From Aquatica leii (Eukaryota > Arthropoda > Insecta > Coleoptera > Lampyridae): 64,000 bases of DNA. The stretch spans positions 190,968,760-191,032,759 of the forward strand of contig CM069433.1 of assembly GCA_035610365.1 (NCBI GenBank), written 5' to 3'. The position numbers were made by a program, and so were the translations under genes. This document shows, in pieces, positions 44,400 to 55,927 of this stretch. Numbering within the stretch: position 1 is the first letter of the stretch; every line of letters starts with the position of its first letter. The notes beneath the pieces are model-generated. The model did no database searches. It was not told where the DNA came from and saw only the letters and a program-made list of their open reading frames with translations.

Positions 44400-44999
44400 A
44401 GTCCATGTCAAATCAACACAAGGATTCTTTTCACTATCTCAGATTTGGTTGAAATTTTGCACACTTGTAGTCTTTGTCAAAACTAAGAAAAATACAAAAT
44501 CTTGTTAAAAAATATTTACCCGTTTAGGATTTAGAGCTATGTAAAGTTCACAGAAAACGCAAAAAATGCTCGGCCGACTTTTTCAAAATTATAATTGTAG
44601 CGCTCCTAGTTGACTTAGAGAGATGGGAGTGGCGTCATTTTGTTATTTTTTTTATGCTCTTTAATTTGATATACAACACAATATATTAAGAGAAAATATT
44701 TTTTTCAAGTTTGAACTGAAAATTTTATTTTGAAATCTTAAAAAATGCGTATTTTTGAAAATTTAAAAAAAACATGTTTTTCATTGTGTTTTTATAAGTG
44801 GATTCTCAAAGTATCATTATGGGATTCTAATAATTTCATTTGCATTTAAATTACATTGTGAACCCAGTTTTTACGAAAATGCACAAATAATTGGGTTTTT
44901 AGTAAAAATGTACTGTTTTTTTTAATAAAGCTAACTAAAATTTAAAAGCAATTCAGACAAGCTTGAATAAGTTTTCATATACTAATATAAATTATAATA
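44400..44999. other. AT-rich intron sequence, no recognised gene
   Basis: No ORF or repeat match was found before the dispersed repeat that begins about 45,000. Confidence 0.3.
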
Positions 45000-45186
45000 T
45001 TAAACTTAGGTAAAGAATATAAACGTCTTTCAGAATCTCGTGAACTGTGGCGCTGTAGTCCGTGTATGTCAAAATGTTGCTATCATGCGTCTTACAAACA
45101 TTCGCCGATACATTTTTCATAACTTATCTTGATTTTGTTGTATTTGTTATTAATAAGTCTTTAGGTATTATTATAAGTAAGCAAAT
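45000..45186 (+). repeat. Dispersed repeat, left part, split by LINE
   Basis: Left portion of the repeat whose intact paralogue is at 9,480-10,150 (inverted). It ends in the LINE target duplication at 45,172-45,186 (TATAAGTAAGCAAAT). The right portion resumes at 49,389. Confidence 0.7.
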
Positions 45187-48100
45187 AAATAACTAAATTT
45201 GAAAAAATAAATAATAAGTAATAACGAAAGGGGCAAAGGGATGAATAAAAGAGAGAGAGAGGAAGAGGAAAAAGAAAGGCAACAAATATTTGAAAGGGGA
45301 AAGAAAACAATAAGATCACCAGACGTTAAAAAGATATCGGAGGAGAACGAAGGAAAAACCTCAAGAACAGAAGGAGGAAGGAAAGAAATGGAGGAGTTAA
45401 AAGAATTAATGAGAGAAATGATGAAACAGATGGAAGAAAATATGCAAGGAATAAGACAAGAAATCAAAGAAATGAAAAAGAAATGGGAGAAAGAGAAAAG
45501 AAGTGGGAGAAAGAAAAAGAGAAACTTGTGGAGAGAATAGAAAAACTGGAGAAAAAGCGGAAGACGAGGAAAGATGGAAAAGAAAAAATAATATCGTGAT
45601 AAAGGGGTGGAGAAGTGAAAAACCAGAAAAAGATTTAAGAGTGATGCTGGAAGAAAAATTAAATGTAAAAGTAGAGGTGAAAAAAGTAACAGTAATAAAC
45701 AAAGAGAAGAAAAAATAGAGATGGTGGTGGCGGAAATCGGAGGATGGGAGGGAAAAACAGAAGGTAATGGAGGAGAAGAAGAAATTAAAGAATACAAGAA
45801 TATATATAAGGCACGATTTAACATGGGAGGAAAGAAAGAGTGCAAAGAGAAATAATGAACATAGCGATGGAAAGAAAGAGCGGAAGGAAAAAAGAGTATG
45901 GGTAGGGTACAGAAAAATGGAGATAGACAGGAGACAGATACATATGGAACGACAAGGATAGGGGACTGTGCAGAGAAAGAGAAGAGAAAGCGGGGAACCA
46001 AAAGGCAAAAACTAAAAGGCAAGGGGGTAAAGGAGGGAAAGAAAAGGAATAATGAGAGATGGAAATGGAAAAGAAAAAGAAGGAAGAAAAAAAGAAAGTA
46101 AGGAAGAAGCACGGGGGGAGGTGAGTGAGCTGAGAGTATTGTTTTGGAACGTAGTGGGAATAAAAAACAAGGAACATGATTTCTGGAAGTACATCAAGGA
46201 ACAGGATGTAGTGGGATTACAGGAAACATGGATGGAAGAAAAAGAATGGGAGTGGTGGGAAAAAGAGTTGCCAGAGGAATTTGAGTGGGTGGTGCAACAT
46301 GCAGAAAGAGAAAAGAAAAAAGGGAGAGCAAAGGGGGATAATAACGGGAATTAGAAAAAAACGGTTGAACCAGGAAAAGAAGGAGAAAGGGCAACAGAGA
46401 AGAGGAGTTGTAGAAAGGAACATGCAGTGGGGAAACACAAAAATAAAAGTGGCAACGGTTTTATAGCAGTAGAATGAAAGAGACAAGGAAAAACTTAGAA
46501 GAGATGATAGAAGAGAGGGAAGAGGGATTGATAATAGTAGGAGGGGACTTCAACGCAAGAATAGGGAAGAGGGAGGAATACAAGAAAGAAAAGGGACGGG
46601 AAAGAGACAAACAAAGGACATGGTGATAAATAAAGAGGGTGAGGAACTGCTGGAATTATGCAACGAAAAAGGGTGGGAAATAATGAACGGGAACAGAGAA
46701 GATGATGGAAAGGGGAAATTTACGTACATAGGAGGAAGGGGAGAATCAATAATAGATTTTGTAATGACAAATGAAGAGGCCGCAGAAAAGGTAAAGACAT
46801 TTAAGGTGGGAGAAAGAGTAGAGTCAGACCATCAACCACTGGAATTGACAATGGAAGGAAGGGAAAGAGAAGAGAGAGAGGAAGAGGAGAAGTACATAAC
46901 TAAAAAAAAGTGGACAGAAGAGAGTATAAAAGATATAAAGAGAGAATAGGGAAAACGGTATGGATAGGGAAGGAAGTACAAGAAAGTGTAGAGGAAATGG
47001 GAGAGATGATGGAGAAAGCAACAGAGAGAGTCAGATTTAGAAAATGGGAGGGGAGAAAACTGGATGGAAGAAATGGTGGGATAAGGAATGCAAGGAAGCA
47101 AAGAAAAAGGCAAGAAAGAGCATTAAGACAGTGGAAAAAGGGGAAGAAAGAACAAGAAGAATACAAAGAAGCAGTAAAAATATACAAAAAAACATGCGAC
47201 AGAAAGAAGGAGGAAAACAAAAGAAACAAGAGGAGCAGATTAAAGGAATAAAACGGAAGAAGATGTATGGAAGTATCTAAAGAAGCAGAGGAAAAAAAAC
47301 AGCCCGACAAAGGGAATAAAAATTAAAGAATGGGAGATATATTTTCCGGAACCTGTTGGGAGGGGAAGAACAAAAGCAGGAAAAAGAAAAAAAAAAGGAA
47401 AGACGCTTGGTAGTAAGACAAGAAGAAGGAGAGAGAGATAGAATAAGGGAGGAAGAAGTAATAGAGGCGATAAAGAATATAAAAAGGAAAGGCGACAGGA
47501 GAAGATGGGATACAAGGACACGAGTGGACATACAGGGGAGAAAATGTAGCAAAAAGGATGACGGAAATAATAAACAAAATATGGAAAGGGGAAGGATTCC
47601 CAGAGAGATGGAGAGAGGGAATAATATGCCCAATACATAAAAAAGGCGAAAAAAAGAAAGTCGAGAATTATAGAGGGGTAACATTACTGAGCTCGGCATA
47701 CAAATTGTACACGACAATACTGCAAGAAAGATTACAGAAGGAAATAGAGGAAAGAAGTTTGGTACCAGACGGACAAGTGGGATTCAGAAAAGGAAGAAGG
47801 GCGATAGACAACATATATATAATGAAACACTTAGCAAATAAAGAACTAGAAAAAAAAGAGGGAAAATGGTAGCACTATTCGTAGACCTAAAAGCTGCTTT
47901 CGACAAAGTGAATAGGGAAAAGCTGTGGGAATATATGAAAAGAAAAAAAATAAATGAAAGATTAGTGCAAAGAATAGAGGAAATATACGAAGAAACGAGA
48001 AGCAGGGTTAAAGTGAATGGGGAAGAGAGTGAGAAATTCATAACAAAGAGAGGGTTGAGGCAGGGATGTCCACTGAGCCCAAGCCTGTTCTCGGTATATA

Positions 48101-49388
48101 CGGGGGATCTGGAAGAAACAATGAGAGGACAACAGACAGGAGGGAGAGTGGTAGGGAAAGCTAGGGTATGGTCGTTGGCGTATGCGGATGACATAGTGCT
48201 GGTGGCAAAGGAGGAAAAGGAAATGAAAGGGATGATGAAAACGCTAGAAAAATATATGAAAAAAAAAGAATTGGAAGTAAACACGGAGAAAACAAAGATA
48301 ATGATGTTTAGAAAAGGAAGGGGGAAAAGAAAAAGAGAGGAGTGGAGATGGAGTGATGAGGAAGTGCAACAAGTGAAGGAATTTACATACCTGGGCTACA
48401 CGATGAAACAGGATAATAAAGAGGGAGAACACATAAAGGAAAGGGTGAAGAAAGGAAACAGGCTAATAGGACAAGTATGGGGTGTGGGGGAAAGAATATT
48501 CAAGATGGATATAAAAAAAAGAAAATTGCTGTTCGAAAAATTAATAAAGGGGGTGGTAATGTATGGAGCGGAAATATGGGGCTGGAAGGAGTGGAGGGAG
48601 GTAGAGGGGCTACAGGAAAAATACTGGAGATGGGTGTTAGGATTGGACAGGGATACACTGGGGTATATTGTGAGAGAGGAGGTTCAGATAGAAAAAATAA
48701 GGATTGAGACAGGAAAAAGAGCAATAAAATACGAGGAAGAAATGAGGGAAAGAACAGATTGCAAAATTCTGCAAGAATGTTGGAGAGAGAGATAAAGGGA
48801 GGGAAAGTGAAGTACGGGCAGGAGGGCAGAGAAGAGTATTACAAAAGAAACGGGTACACTTGGGTGAAGAAGTGGAGAGATTAAGAGAAGAGGGGGTAGG
48901 GACAAGAGAAAGAAATAATAAGGAGAGATAGAGACATCGAAAAACAAGAAAAGATGGACAAAGATAAAAGAGAGCAAATATAATAGGAATTATAAAGATA
49001 TCAAGGGTGAAGGAGTGCCGGAATATTTAAAAAGACAGAGAGATTAAAAGCAACAAAAAGAAAAAATGGTAGCAAGGTTCAGATGTGGCAACGAGGAGTT
49101 AGGGAACAAATATTGGAAGGAAGAACCAGAAAAGTTGTGCAGGCTATGTGGAGAAGAAAAGGAAGATCTTAACCACATGAGAAAAGAGATGCAGGAGCTA
49201 AGAGAAGAGGTGATGAAAACAGTGGATATCTTAGATGAAAACGGAAAAGGAGCGGAATGGATGGAGGAAGTATGGAGCAGGAGGAAAAAGTTAAGGGGGG
49301 AGAAGGGATAAGAAATGTAATATATATGTATAGACAACACGACCAAATTTGTAAGCCAAATGGCAATGAATAAAGTTAAACTTATAAA
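45187..49388 (+). mobile_element. Non-LTR retrotransposon (APE-type LINE), nearly full length
   Basis: 4.2 kb flanked by a 15-base target duplication (45,172-45,186 and 49,389-49,403, one mismatch). ORF1 (from 45,241) is a lysine/glutamate-rich coiled coil (MEELKELMREMMKQMEEN) followed by an RRM-like block KNNIVIKGWRSEKPEKDL. ORF2 carries an apurinic endonuclease: VLFWNVVGIKNKEHDFW, VVGLQETWMEE, IIVGGDFNARIGK, SIIDFVMTN and ESDHQPLE. The RT follows: PIHKKGEKKKVENYRGVTLL, QVGFRKGRRAIDN, LFVDLKAAFDKV, RQGCPLSPSLF and YADDIVLVAK (catalytic residues intact), then CRLCGEEKEDLNH. Several frameshifts (for example near 47,866) break ORF2. The 3' end has AATGAATAAAGTT and no poly(A). The extreme purine bias makes long false ORFs on the minus strand. 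The clade is not decided. Confidence 0.9.
47558..48795 (+). pseudogene. LINE ORF2 reverse transcriptase domain
   Basis: Two overlapping frames (47,558-47,872 and 47,866-48,795) form one RT domain with a single frameshift at about 47,868. Palm motifs A (FVDLKAAFDK) and C (YADD) are intact. The thumb and C-terminal portion continue to WRER at 48,792. Only one lesion separates it from continuity, so this copy is younger than the other LINE relics in the window. Confidence 0.88.
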
Positions 49389-49745
49389 TATAAGTAAACA
49401 AATTTTTATTCAATATATAAATATGTGATTATTTTTAATTTTTATTGGTATGAGTGCTTTTTAAATAGATTAACGTTTATGAGATTCACATAGACTTGTC
49501 AAATGATTAATTTTTAGTTTATTAATTCCGATTTTCAACTCAAGGTCACAGTTCACGACATAATAAAACGCTTCTAGCTTACTTTTTACTGAAGTTTGTA
49601 TAGAATTACTTCATGTTATTCAATAAACTACCTGAAGTTTTAGATTTTCTCAATACCTCGAATAAATTGTATGAAATTTAGTTAGGATCTAGAAGTCTTT
49701 AAAAATAATATTACTTCTCTTTAATAAAATATCATTAGTTTTGTT
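49389..49745 (+). repeat. Dispersed repeat, right part
   Basis: Continues the repeat interrupted at 45,186. AAGGTCACAGTTCACGACAT matches the reverse complement of about 9,797-9,816. Its right-hand limit is uncertain. Confidence 0.6.
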
Positions 49746-49749
49746 TAAG

Positions 49750-50480
49750 TTAGCAGTACCGACTAATCAACTTGTTATTTGTCTAACTGCTTCAAGCGAG
49801 CTGCAAGGCTTGATTTGATTTTGCCTTGTCCTCCTCAGAAAGTGTGTATTCTTCCTGTGGGAGTAGTAGGGTCAACTGTACACAAAATATCATTTAAACA
49901 TGTCCACAAAATGTCAGAATTTCCACTTGGATATGAAAAAGATGGGCAAGGACCATCTGGGTGCAGAAATGTGACTTTCACTTTATCTTCACTTTCATTT
50001 TTATCCAACACATAAACTAGTCACCATTTACTATTATATGTAACAGTTACATAACCGTTAACATCTGAAATTTTCCCAAGTAGTTGTGTGGTTGTCACTG
50101 TGCTGTAATTTGTGTCATCGAAAAAACTTTGGCTTGGATTTGGGTCATGTTGTCTTTGATTGGTAAAAAAGCATGGAACTGTTGAGTTCTTTTTATGGTC
50201 TGTGCTTTATCAAACTGGTTACTCACAAACTTTTTAGTTTTTATGTACTCTTCTTGCTTGACAAGCCCAAAGTTAACAGTTGTAATATTTTGAATCGACC
50301 AATCAAAAAGTTGTTGACGCGTGAGGATTTAATTTTCATAAGGTCTCTGTGAACTGGCTTTTGCAGTCAACTTTTCAACTGTACCACCAACTCCATCAGA
50401 CGGCTCCTTACCATGAGCTGTAGCCGAGAAGTGCCACTCTGTTTCAATTCCAAAATCTTGCTTATGGAAACACAGATTAG
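49750..50480 (-). pseudogene. Unidentified coding relic, HGK-DGVGGT type
   Basis: The minus strand keeps one frame with few stops: FGIETEWHFSATAHGKEPSD, then GVGGTVEKLTAKASSQRP (about 50,470-50,345), ILTRQQLFDWSIQNITTVNF, then near the end VTFLHPDGPCPSFSYPSGNS and, at 49,830, RIHTLSEEDKAKSNQ. The combination of WHFSAT-HGK-P-DGVGGT and HPDGP-SF recurs in uncharacterised insect and cnidarian proteins, as far as I recall. I cannot name the family. Stops (after SSQRPYEN and in the middle) show that it is dead, and it lacks flanking exons. It may be of transposon origin. Confidence 0.5.
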
Positions 50481-50945
50481 AAAAATTCTTTTTATTATTA
50501 TATTGAGCTTAGAAGTTTTAGGGAAACTAGTTAGAACTAATTAATGCATCCATTCAGCAGCATGTTTTAGTTTTTTTATGATTTTGTTCATTGCAGTTGT
50601 AAAAAGAATCCTTCCGCTTTCTATGAAATGGAGACATTTGCGGTAGGAATTATTGACCTCGACTCTCTGACTTGTAGGTTTGTCCGACAACAAATTTGAA
50701 CTGGTCCAGTCCAAACTTGCAGGCCTACATTCGCTGTTTCTGCTTATTTGAAACTAAAACCGATTGACTATGAAAATCGAACTCGATTTTCACTTTCAGT
50801 TTCATGAATTCTCCGAGCACTCTCCAATTACAACGATATCTGGACTTTAAGGAGTGGGTGCTGAACTATGATTTGTAGATTCGGTAGTTTGTTTGCTATT
50901 CTGAAAAAACGATTCAATTGAATAGCTCGATAGGTTTTTAGATTT
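50481..50945. other. No recognised gene
   Basis: Short minus ORF 50,847-51,029 is a shadow of the neighbouring array. Nothing else is supported. Confidence 0.3.
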
Positions 50946-50949
50946 CTCA

Positions 50950-51130
50950 TTTTGTAAGCTTGGCAAGGATTTTATGGGGTTTCTAAAGATTTTACGGATT
51001 TCCAAAGATTTTACGGGGTTTTTAAACATTTTACGGGATTTTAAAAGATCTTATGAATTCCAAGAGATTTTAAGCGATTTTAATAAGATTTCTGAAGATT
51101 TTATGGAATTTCAAGCAAATTGTACTCGGT
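50950..51130 (+). repeat. Minisatellite, unit about 20 bp (AAAGATTTTACGGG-like)
   Basis: Seven to eight units such as AAAGATTTTACGGATTTCC and AACATTTTACGGGATTTT. The plus ORF at 50,974-51,189 through it is a product of the array. It is related to 43,595-43,890. Confidence 0.7.
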
Positions 51131-51164
51131 TTTTTGGAATTAACCACCCCTCGGCTACACCTAA

Positions 51165-51290
51165 CGGACAGAATGCAGGAATCATTTGATAAAATAAAAG
51201 AATTGCTATGTTCAGAACCAATTCTGAATATTTTTGACCCCGAATTACCAATAATGATTTAGACGGATGCTAGCATCAAAGGAATGGGAT
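51165..51290 (+). mobile_element. Ty3/gypsy RNase H fragment
   Basis: The frame reads RMQESFDKIKELLCSEPILN, then IFDPELPIMI-TDASIKGMGY, the start of gypsy RNase H with the first catalytic Asp of TDAS present. One stop is present. The fragment ends at the edge of the dispersed repeat at 51,291. Confidence 0.75.
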
Positions 51291-51510
51291 ACAAAGCTCA
51301 TGGGATACATCGGGTCTAAATTTTTTTTTTTTTTGACATTTCTCTAATTACGAGATTTTGTGAAACATTAATTGTAGATATAAGTTGTTGAAAGATATAA
51401 GGACTTTAGTTTTTAGGTGAGTTTTTTGTTGTTGATATAAAATGAATTTGTTGAATTTTTAGAGAAAAGCAATTAAGTCTTTGATTATAAAAGATAAAAA
51501 TAACATTATA
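51291..51510 (+). repeat. Dispersed repeat, copy 2
   Basis: Direct match to 43,228-43,462 (CATGGGATACATCGGGTCTA, the long T run, TTGTTGTTGATATAAAATGA). The two copies are 8 kb apart in the same orientation. Confidence 0.75.
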
Positions 51511-51699
51511 TACTCTTATTTGATTTCACTGTCTAATTTTTTTTTCTTTGTTATAATTTATGAGCGTGGGTATCATTGTTTCTATAGACTTTCATCAGTT
51601 AACCGTGCTCGTCATAATGTTACTCTTCTAGTTTGTGTTGCAATTGTTTTTACTGATTCTCAATTACAATGATCTGATCACTTTTTTTGGAGATTTTTT

Positions 51700-53260
51700 T
51701 ACAAGTAAAATTGTAATTCAGAACAGTTAATACTGAGACTGAGGAGAAAGCACACATACCATATATCAGGAAAGATGAATGGGAATCCTACTATACGAAC
51801 CTACTAACGGAAACACAAGAAGAATTTATAGAACAAAGAGAAGAACTTAAAGGAAAAATGGAAGAAAAATAAAAAATATTCATCACAGAAGAAGACATGC
51901 ACAAAGCAATAAGAACAATCAAAAATAATAAATCACCAGGACCCGGAGGAATTGGCCCCGAACTAATAAAATGCGGATCCAAAAAACGGATGATCAGAAA
52001 CATGTTTCAAAAAATAATAAATGGAGAACAAAAGCCCGAGGAATGGAAACACGCATATCTAACTTCCATATTTAAAAAAGGAGACAGAAGGAGATGTGAA
52101 AATTGTAGAGGAATAGGCGTAATAGCGATGATAGGAAGAATTGGGGAAGAACAAGCGGGTTTCACAGTCGAAAGATCGACCATAGATCACATATACACGC
52201 TACAGCTGCTTATAGAAAAGAAAACGGCCAAAAATATAGCAATACGTCTCCATTTCATTGATTTCAGAAAAGCGTATGACACGGTACCAAGAAGCAAACT
52301 CTGGAAAGCCATGACAGTGAAAAACCTTTATAGGAACAACGAAGTAGCAGTGAAACTTGGATCGAAAATGACAAACAACTTTGACCACTAAAGGATTGAT
52401 TGATACAAGACTGCTCCACTTTACCGACACTTTTTAAAGTATACCTTGAGCACACCTTGAAAAACTGGAAACGAAAGTGCGAAGGAATCGGCGTGCCAGT
52501 TAGAAATGAACACTTATACACACTTAGTTTCACAGACGATCAGGTGATCATCGCTCAAGATGAAGAGGATCTCAGTTTTATGCTACGTAAATTAAAAGGA
52601 GAATATACAAAAGCAGGACTAGAAATAAATTTTACTAAAACAGAATACCTGGTAACATCACAAGAAAAAAAAGAAGTAGAAAAGATTAAATACCTAGGAT
52701 ACACCATAACAAAAAATACAAGATCGGAAGAGGAGATAAAAAATAGGTTGGGACAGACAAGAAAATTTATGGGATAAGGACCTTACAAGAAATACACAAA
52801 TCCAAACATACAATACCATGATACAAAGGATTATGACATACGGATCAGAAAATTGGATCATAAATAAAAGAAATCGAAGTAAAAAAACAGCAGTGGAAAT
52901 GGAATATTGGAGAGAAGCTATGGAGTTACCAGATTGGACAGAATAAGCAATGATGAAATCAGACATAGAATTAATGTACATCAGACGATGTAGCAACAGT
53001 AGATGGATAAATAGAGTGACGGACTGGAGCCCCATAGGTAGAAGAAAGAGAGGAAGTCAAAGGAGGTAATGGAGAGAGGAAGTCAAAGGAGGTAATGGAG
53101 AGACGAAGTGGATGAAGCAATGGGAAGAAGAAACATTTGGAGATGGAGAATGGAACAACAAAAAAGATTGAAGATTGAGGCTGAGAGATGGAAGGCGGTG
53201 ACAACCGTAAAGAATCTAGCATATGTATCATACTGAGACTGCTGATATCAATTTTGTCAA
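51700..53260 (+). mobile_element. RTE-type LINE relic, RT to C-terminus
   Basis: From 51,897: NNKSPGPGGIGPELIKCGSK, WKHAYLTSIFKKGDRR, QAGFTVERSTIDHI, LHFIDFRKAYDTVPRSKLWK (motif A), then after a frameshift FTDDQVIIAQDEEDLSFML (motif C, F-TDD instead of Y-ADD), GLEINFTKTEYL and IKYLGYTITKN. The C-terminus RWINRVTDWSPIGRRKRGSQ lies near 52,990. A 26-base unit AGAGGAAGTCAAAGGAGGTA... is tandemly doubled at 53,048-53,099. Typical of RTE-clade elements. Confidence 0.85.
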
Positions 53261-53369
53261 AAGAGGGTAACTGTTGCATGTGGTCAATGATCTAGTTGTT
53301 GTATTATTAATTTACAATTGCAAATAAATCACGTTTTATTTTGCTTATTCCAAGGATAGATAAATTGAC

Positions 53370-55790
53370 TTCTTCTTTTTCTTCTCCCTTGTGCGTTAAA
53401 GGCTAAAGTTGTAAAGCTTGCGAGCCATTTTCGTTTTCGTCTCTGTTTTACCCTATTTTCTAAACTCTGTTCCCATGTTTCTCGTGGCCTTTTTCAGCTT
53501 GCTCTTTCTGACTTTGCTTCTGGTATTCATCTGGGATCTCTATTTTTTTGATATCGTTGCTAGGTGCTCATAACTTCTCTACTTCTTGTATTAGCGGTTG
53601 TTGACCTACTTCTCTCGTTACTGTATTTCGGATGCGATCTCTTTTTCTTCTACCAACCAGTCTTCTTAGATATTTCATTTAGTTCTCTGTAAATTTGTTT
53701 ATGATTTTATCTTGTATTGCTTCATACGTTAATAATAAATGCTTTTGTATACCCTAAGTTTTGTTTCAATGCTCACTTCCTTTTTGGCTATTATTGATTT
53801 GTTAATCACATAATAAACTTTGCTTTCTTTATCTCTTTTATTCAGAAGCTTTTGTTCTATCTGTGCCAGTTTTATTTATTATCGTTCTTAAATATTCGTA
53901 GTTATTGACCGATTAGATTCTTGTGTTTTCGTTCGTACTATTTTTCTCGATGTTCATAATTTTGGTCTTGGGTGTTTATTTTCATACCTCTTCTTTCTAT
54001 CACTATTTCACTTGTTTATTACTAGTTTTCTAGTTGAGTCTACTAGCAGCAAGATGTCGTCTGCATCTATGAGGCATTGTATTTATGGGCTCTAAGTTCC
54101 AATTACCTACCTTCAATTGAATCTTGGCTTCCTGAATAATTTGATTCATTACTACTATTAGGAACAGTCTCAGTGAATCAATTCAAAACGTTGTAATTCT
54201 TTCTTTTCTATCAGAAAAGTCAAATTTTGATTTTATATCTTTGAATGCTAGATACAAAGGGTTTTTCCTCTCTTCTATAACTTGTCTGAGTACAAAAATA
54301 TGATCTTGCGTTTGCTTTTGGGGTCTATAAACGGCTTGTTTTTTACATAGTTTTTCTTCAGTTTCTTCTCATAATCTTCTTTGCTACTGTATTGCACTAT
54401 AGTTACTACAATCATTTCTATCTCTTTTCTTGTGTATAGGCACTACTATGTTTTCTTCCCAATCATCCGGTATTTTTTCTTTTTTTCGATGCTAGTTGAC
54501 ATATCTCTTTTATCCACTTCAATATTTTATCTTTACCATTCTGATCATTTCTGGGGTAATGCCGTCTCTACTTCTTGCTTTACCTCGTTTAATATGATTT
54601 ACGACTTCTATCACGTCTTCTATTTAAATGTCGGTTTCTTCTTCTTCTTTCCCTTGTACCGTTCCTCCTCTCTCTGCCCCGGTTGTCTCCTTCTTTAAAT
54701 ATTTTGTTATAATACTCTTTTTATACCTCCAAGATTTTTTCTTTTTCTGTTTTTACGATGCTTTTTTGTTCTTTATACTCCATACTTGCTTTCCCTATTT
54801 CTCTCTTAGCTCTCTGATAACTTTCCAAAACTATTTTCTGTTCTCGTTGAATTTCGTCTAGTCATTTTTCGAATTCCTCCCAAGTTTCTTGTTTGTTGTA
54901 TCTACTTTTTCCAAACTTCTTTTTGATCTTTACTTTCTCTTTAAATTTTCCGTCCACCACCTGGTTCTTTTTTGATCTTTTTTTACTGTTAACTTTTCGC
55001 CGATCTTTAATGCTTGTTCTACTTTTTCTGTTTTTAGTATTGTCCACTTCTTTTCTATGGGCTTATTTCTTTCGTTTCCCATCCTTCTAATCAGTTTTTG
55101 TATTCTTTTACTTTTTCTAGTTTATATTTTGGTATTCTTCTCATTTTCTGGATTTTCTGCTATAAAATCTGGCGTCTGTTATTAGCAGTCTGTTTGCAGT
55201 TCGGCCCTTCTTATTACTTTTACATCTTTGATGGCATATTTCGCTACTCTGTTGTATGTTCTAAAATCGTTAATGCTTTTCGCTTTTCTTTCTGCTGCAT
55301 AGAAAGTAATTTTGAGTATTATTATGTAGGTTTTTATTAATTTAAATTTTAACTAAACTGACAATTCTAATAATCGCTTTTTTATTTTTTTACTTATCCC
55401 ATACGTCTTTAATCGTTTGAGATTACACTACTACTGCTGTCTTCTGTTACTTCTCCTAAACTATCGCTACGGTGGCTCAAGTCGGACCCAATCCCACAAT
55501 TTTATGGTTAAATTGACTGTTTCCGATAAACATTTGATTGGTAACACAAAAGTCTATCATTCTTTTTCCGTTATTATTTATGGTAGGTTCTTCTCTATAT
55601 TTACCTATCGTGTTGTATCCTGTATCTTGTCTAGTTCCTCTCCTGGCATTCCAGTCTCCATTTAGTATGTGTCTTCTACTTAGAGTTCTTCGTAGATTGT
55701 TCTTTTTCTCTTCCTTTGTTGCGTTTTCTGTGTAGGCGCGGTTCCAGGGGGGTGACCATCGGTGCAATTGTCCCCCTCCCTGATTCACGT
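53370..55790 (-). mobile_element. RTE-type LINE relic in opposite orientation
   Basis: On the minus strand the endonuclease is read at 55,690-55,480: RRHILNGDWNARRGTRQD, GKRMIDFCVTNQMFIGNSQF (endonuclease motifs; D of GDWNA intact). Towards lower coordinates a decayed linker (YKEQKSIVKTEKEKILEV, KEYYNKIFKEGDNRGR) and a region around 54,600 with VIEVVNHIKRGKARSRDGIT precede a decayed RT. A YADD-like stretch lies near 54,060. T-rich plus-strand ORFs across 54.4-55.3 kb are artefacts. Element 5'-truncated. Confidence 0.75.
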
Positions 55791-55927
55791 TTAAAGCACA
55801 ATATTTTGACCAATTTTTAAATTTTTCAAGTGTGTTTCTGAAATATAAGTAAAATCACACAAAAATTGCTTCTCCTCCCTCAAACAATACAAGTAAAATC
55901 ACACAAAAACTGACCCCCATCCCCCCA

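Noticed and set aside
45171-46112. 313-codon minus-strand ORF rich in Phe, Leu and Ser, and other long minus ORFs to 49.3 kb
   Set aside because: They lie antisense to the LINE coding sequence. The opposite strand encodes recognisable coiled-coil, endonuclease and RT domains; the extreme purine skew removes stops from the minus strand.
54381-55340. T-rich plus-strand ORFs giving hydrophobic peptides
   Set aside because: They are shadows of the minus-strand RTE element; minus translation gives lysine/glutamate-rich RTE linker sequence.
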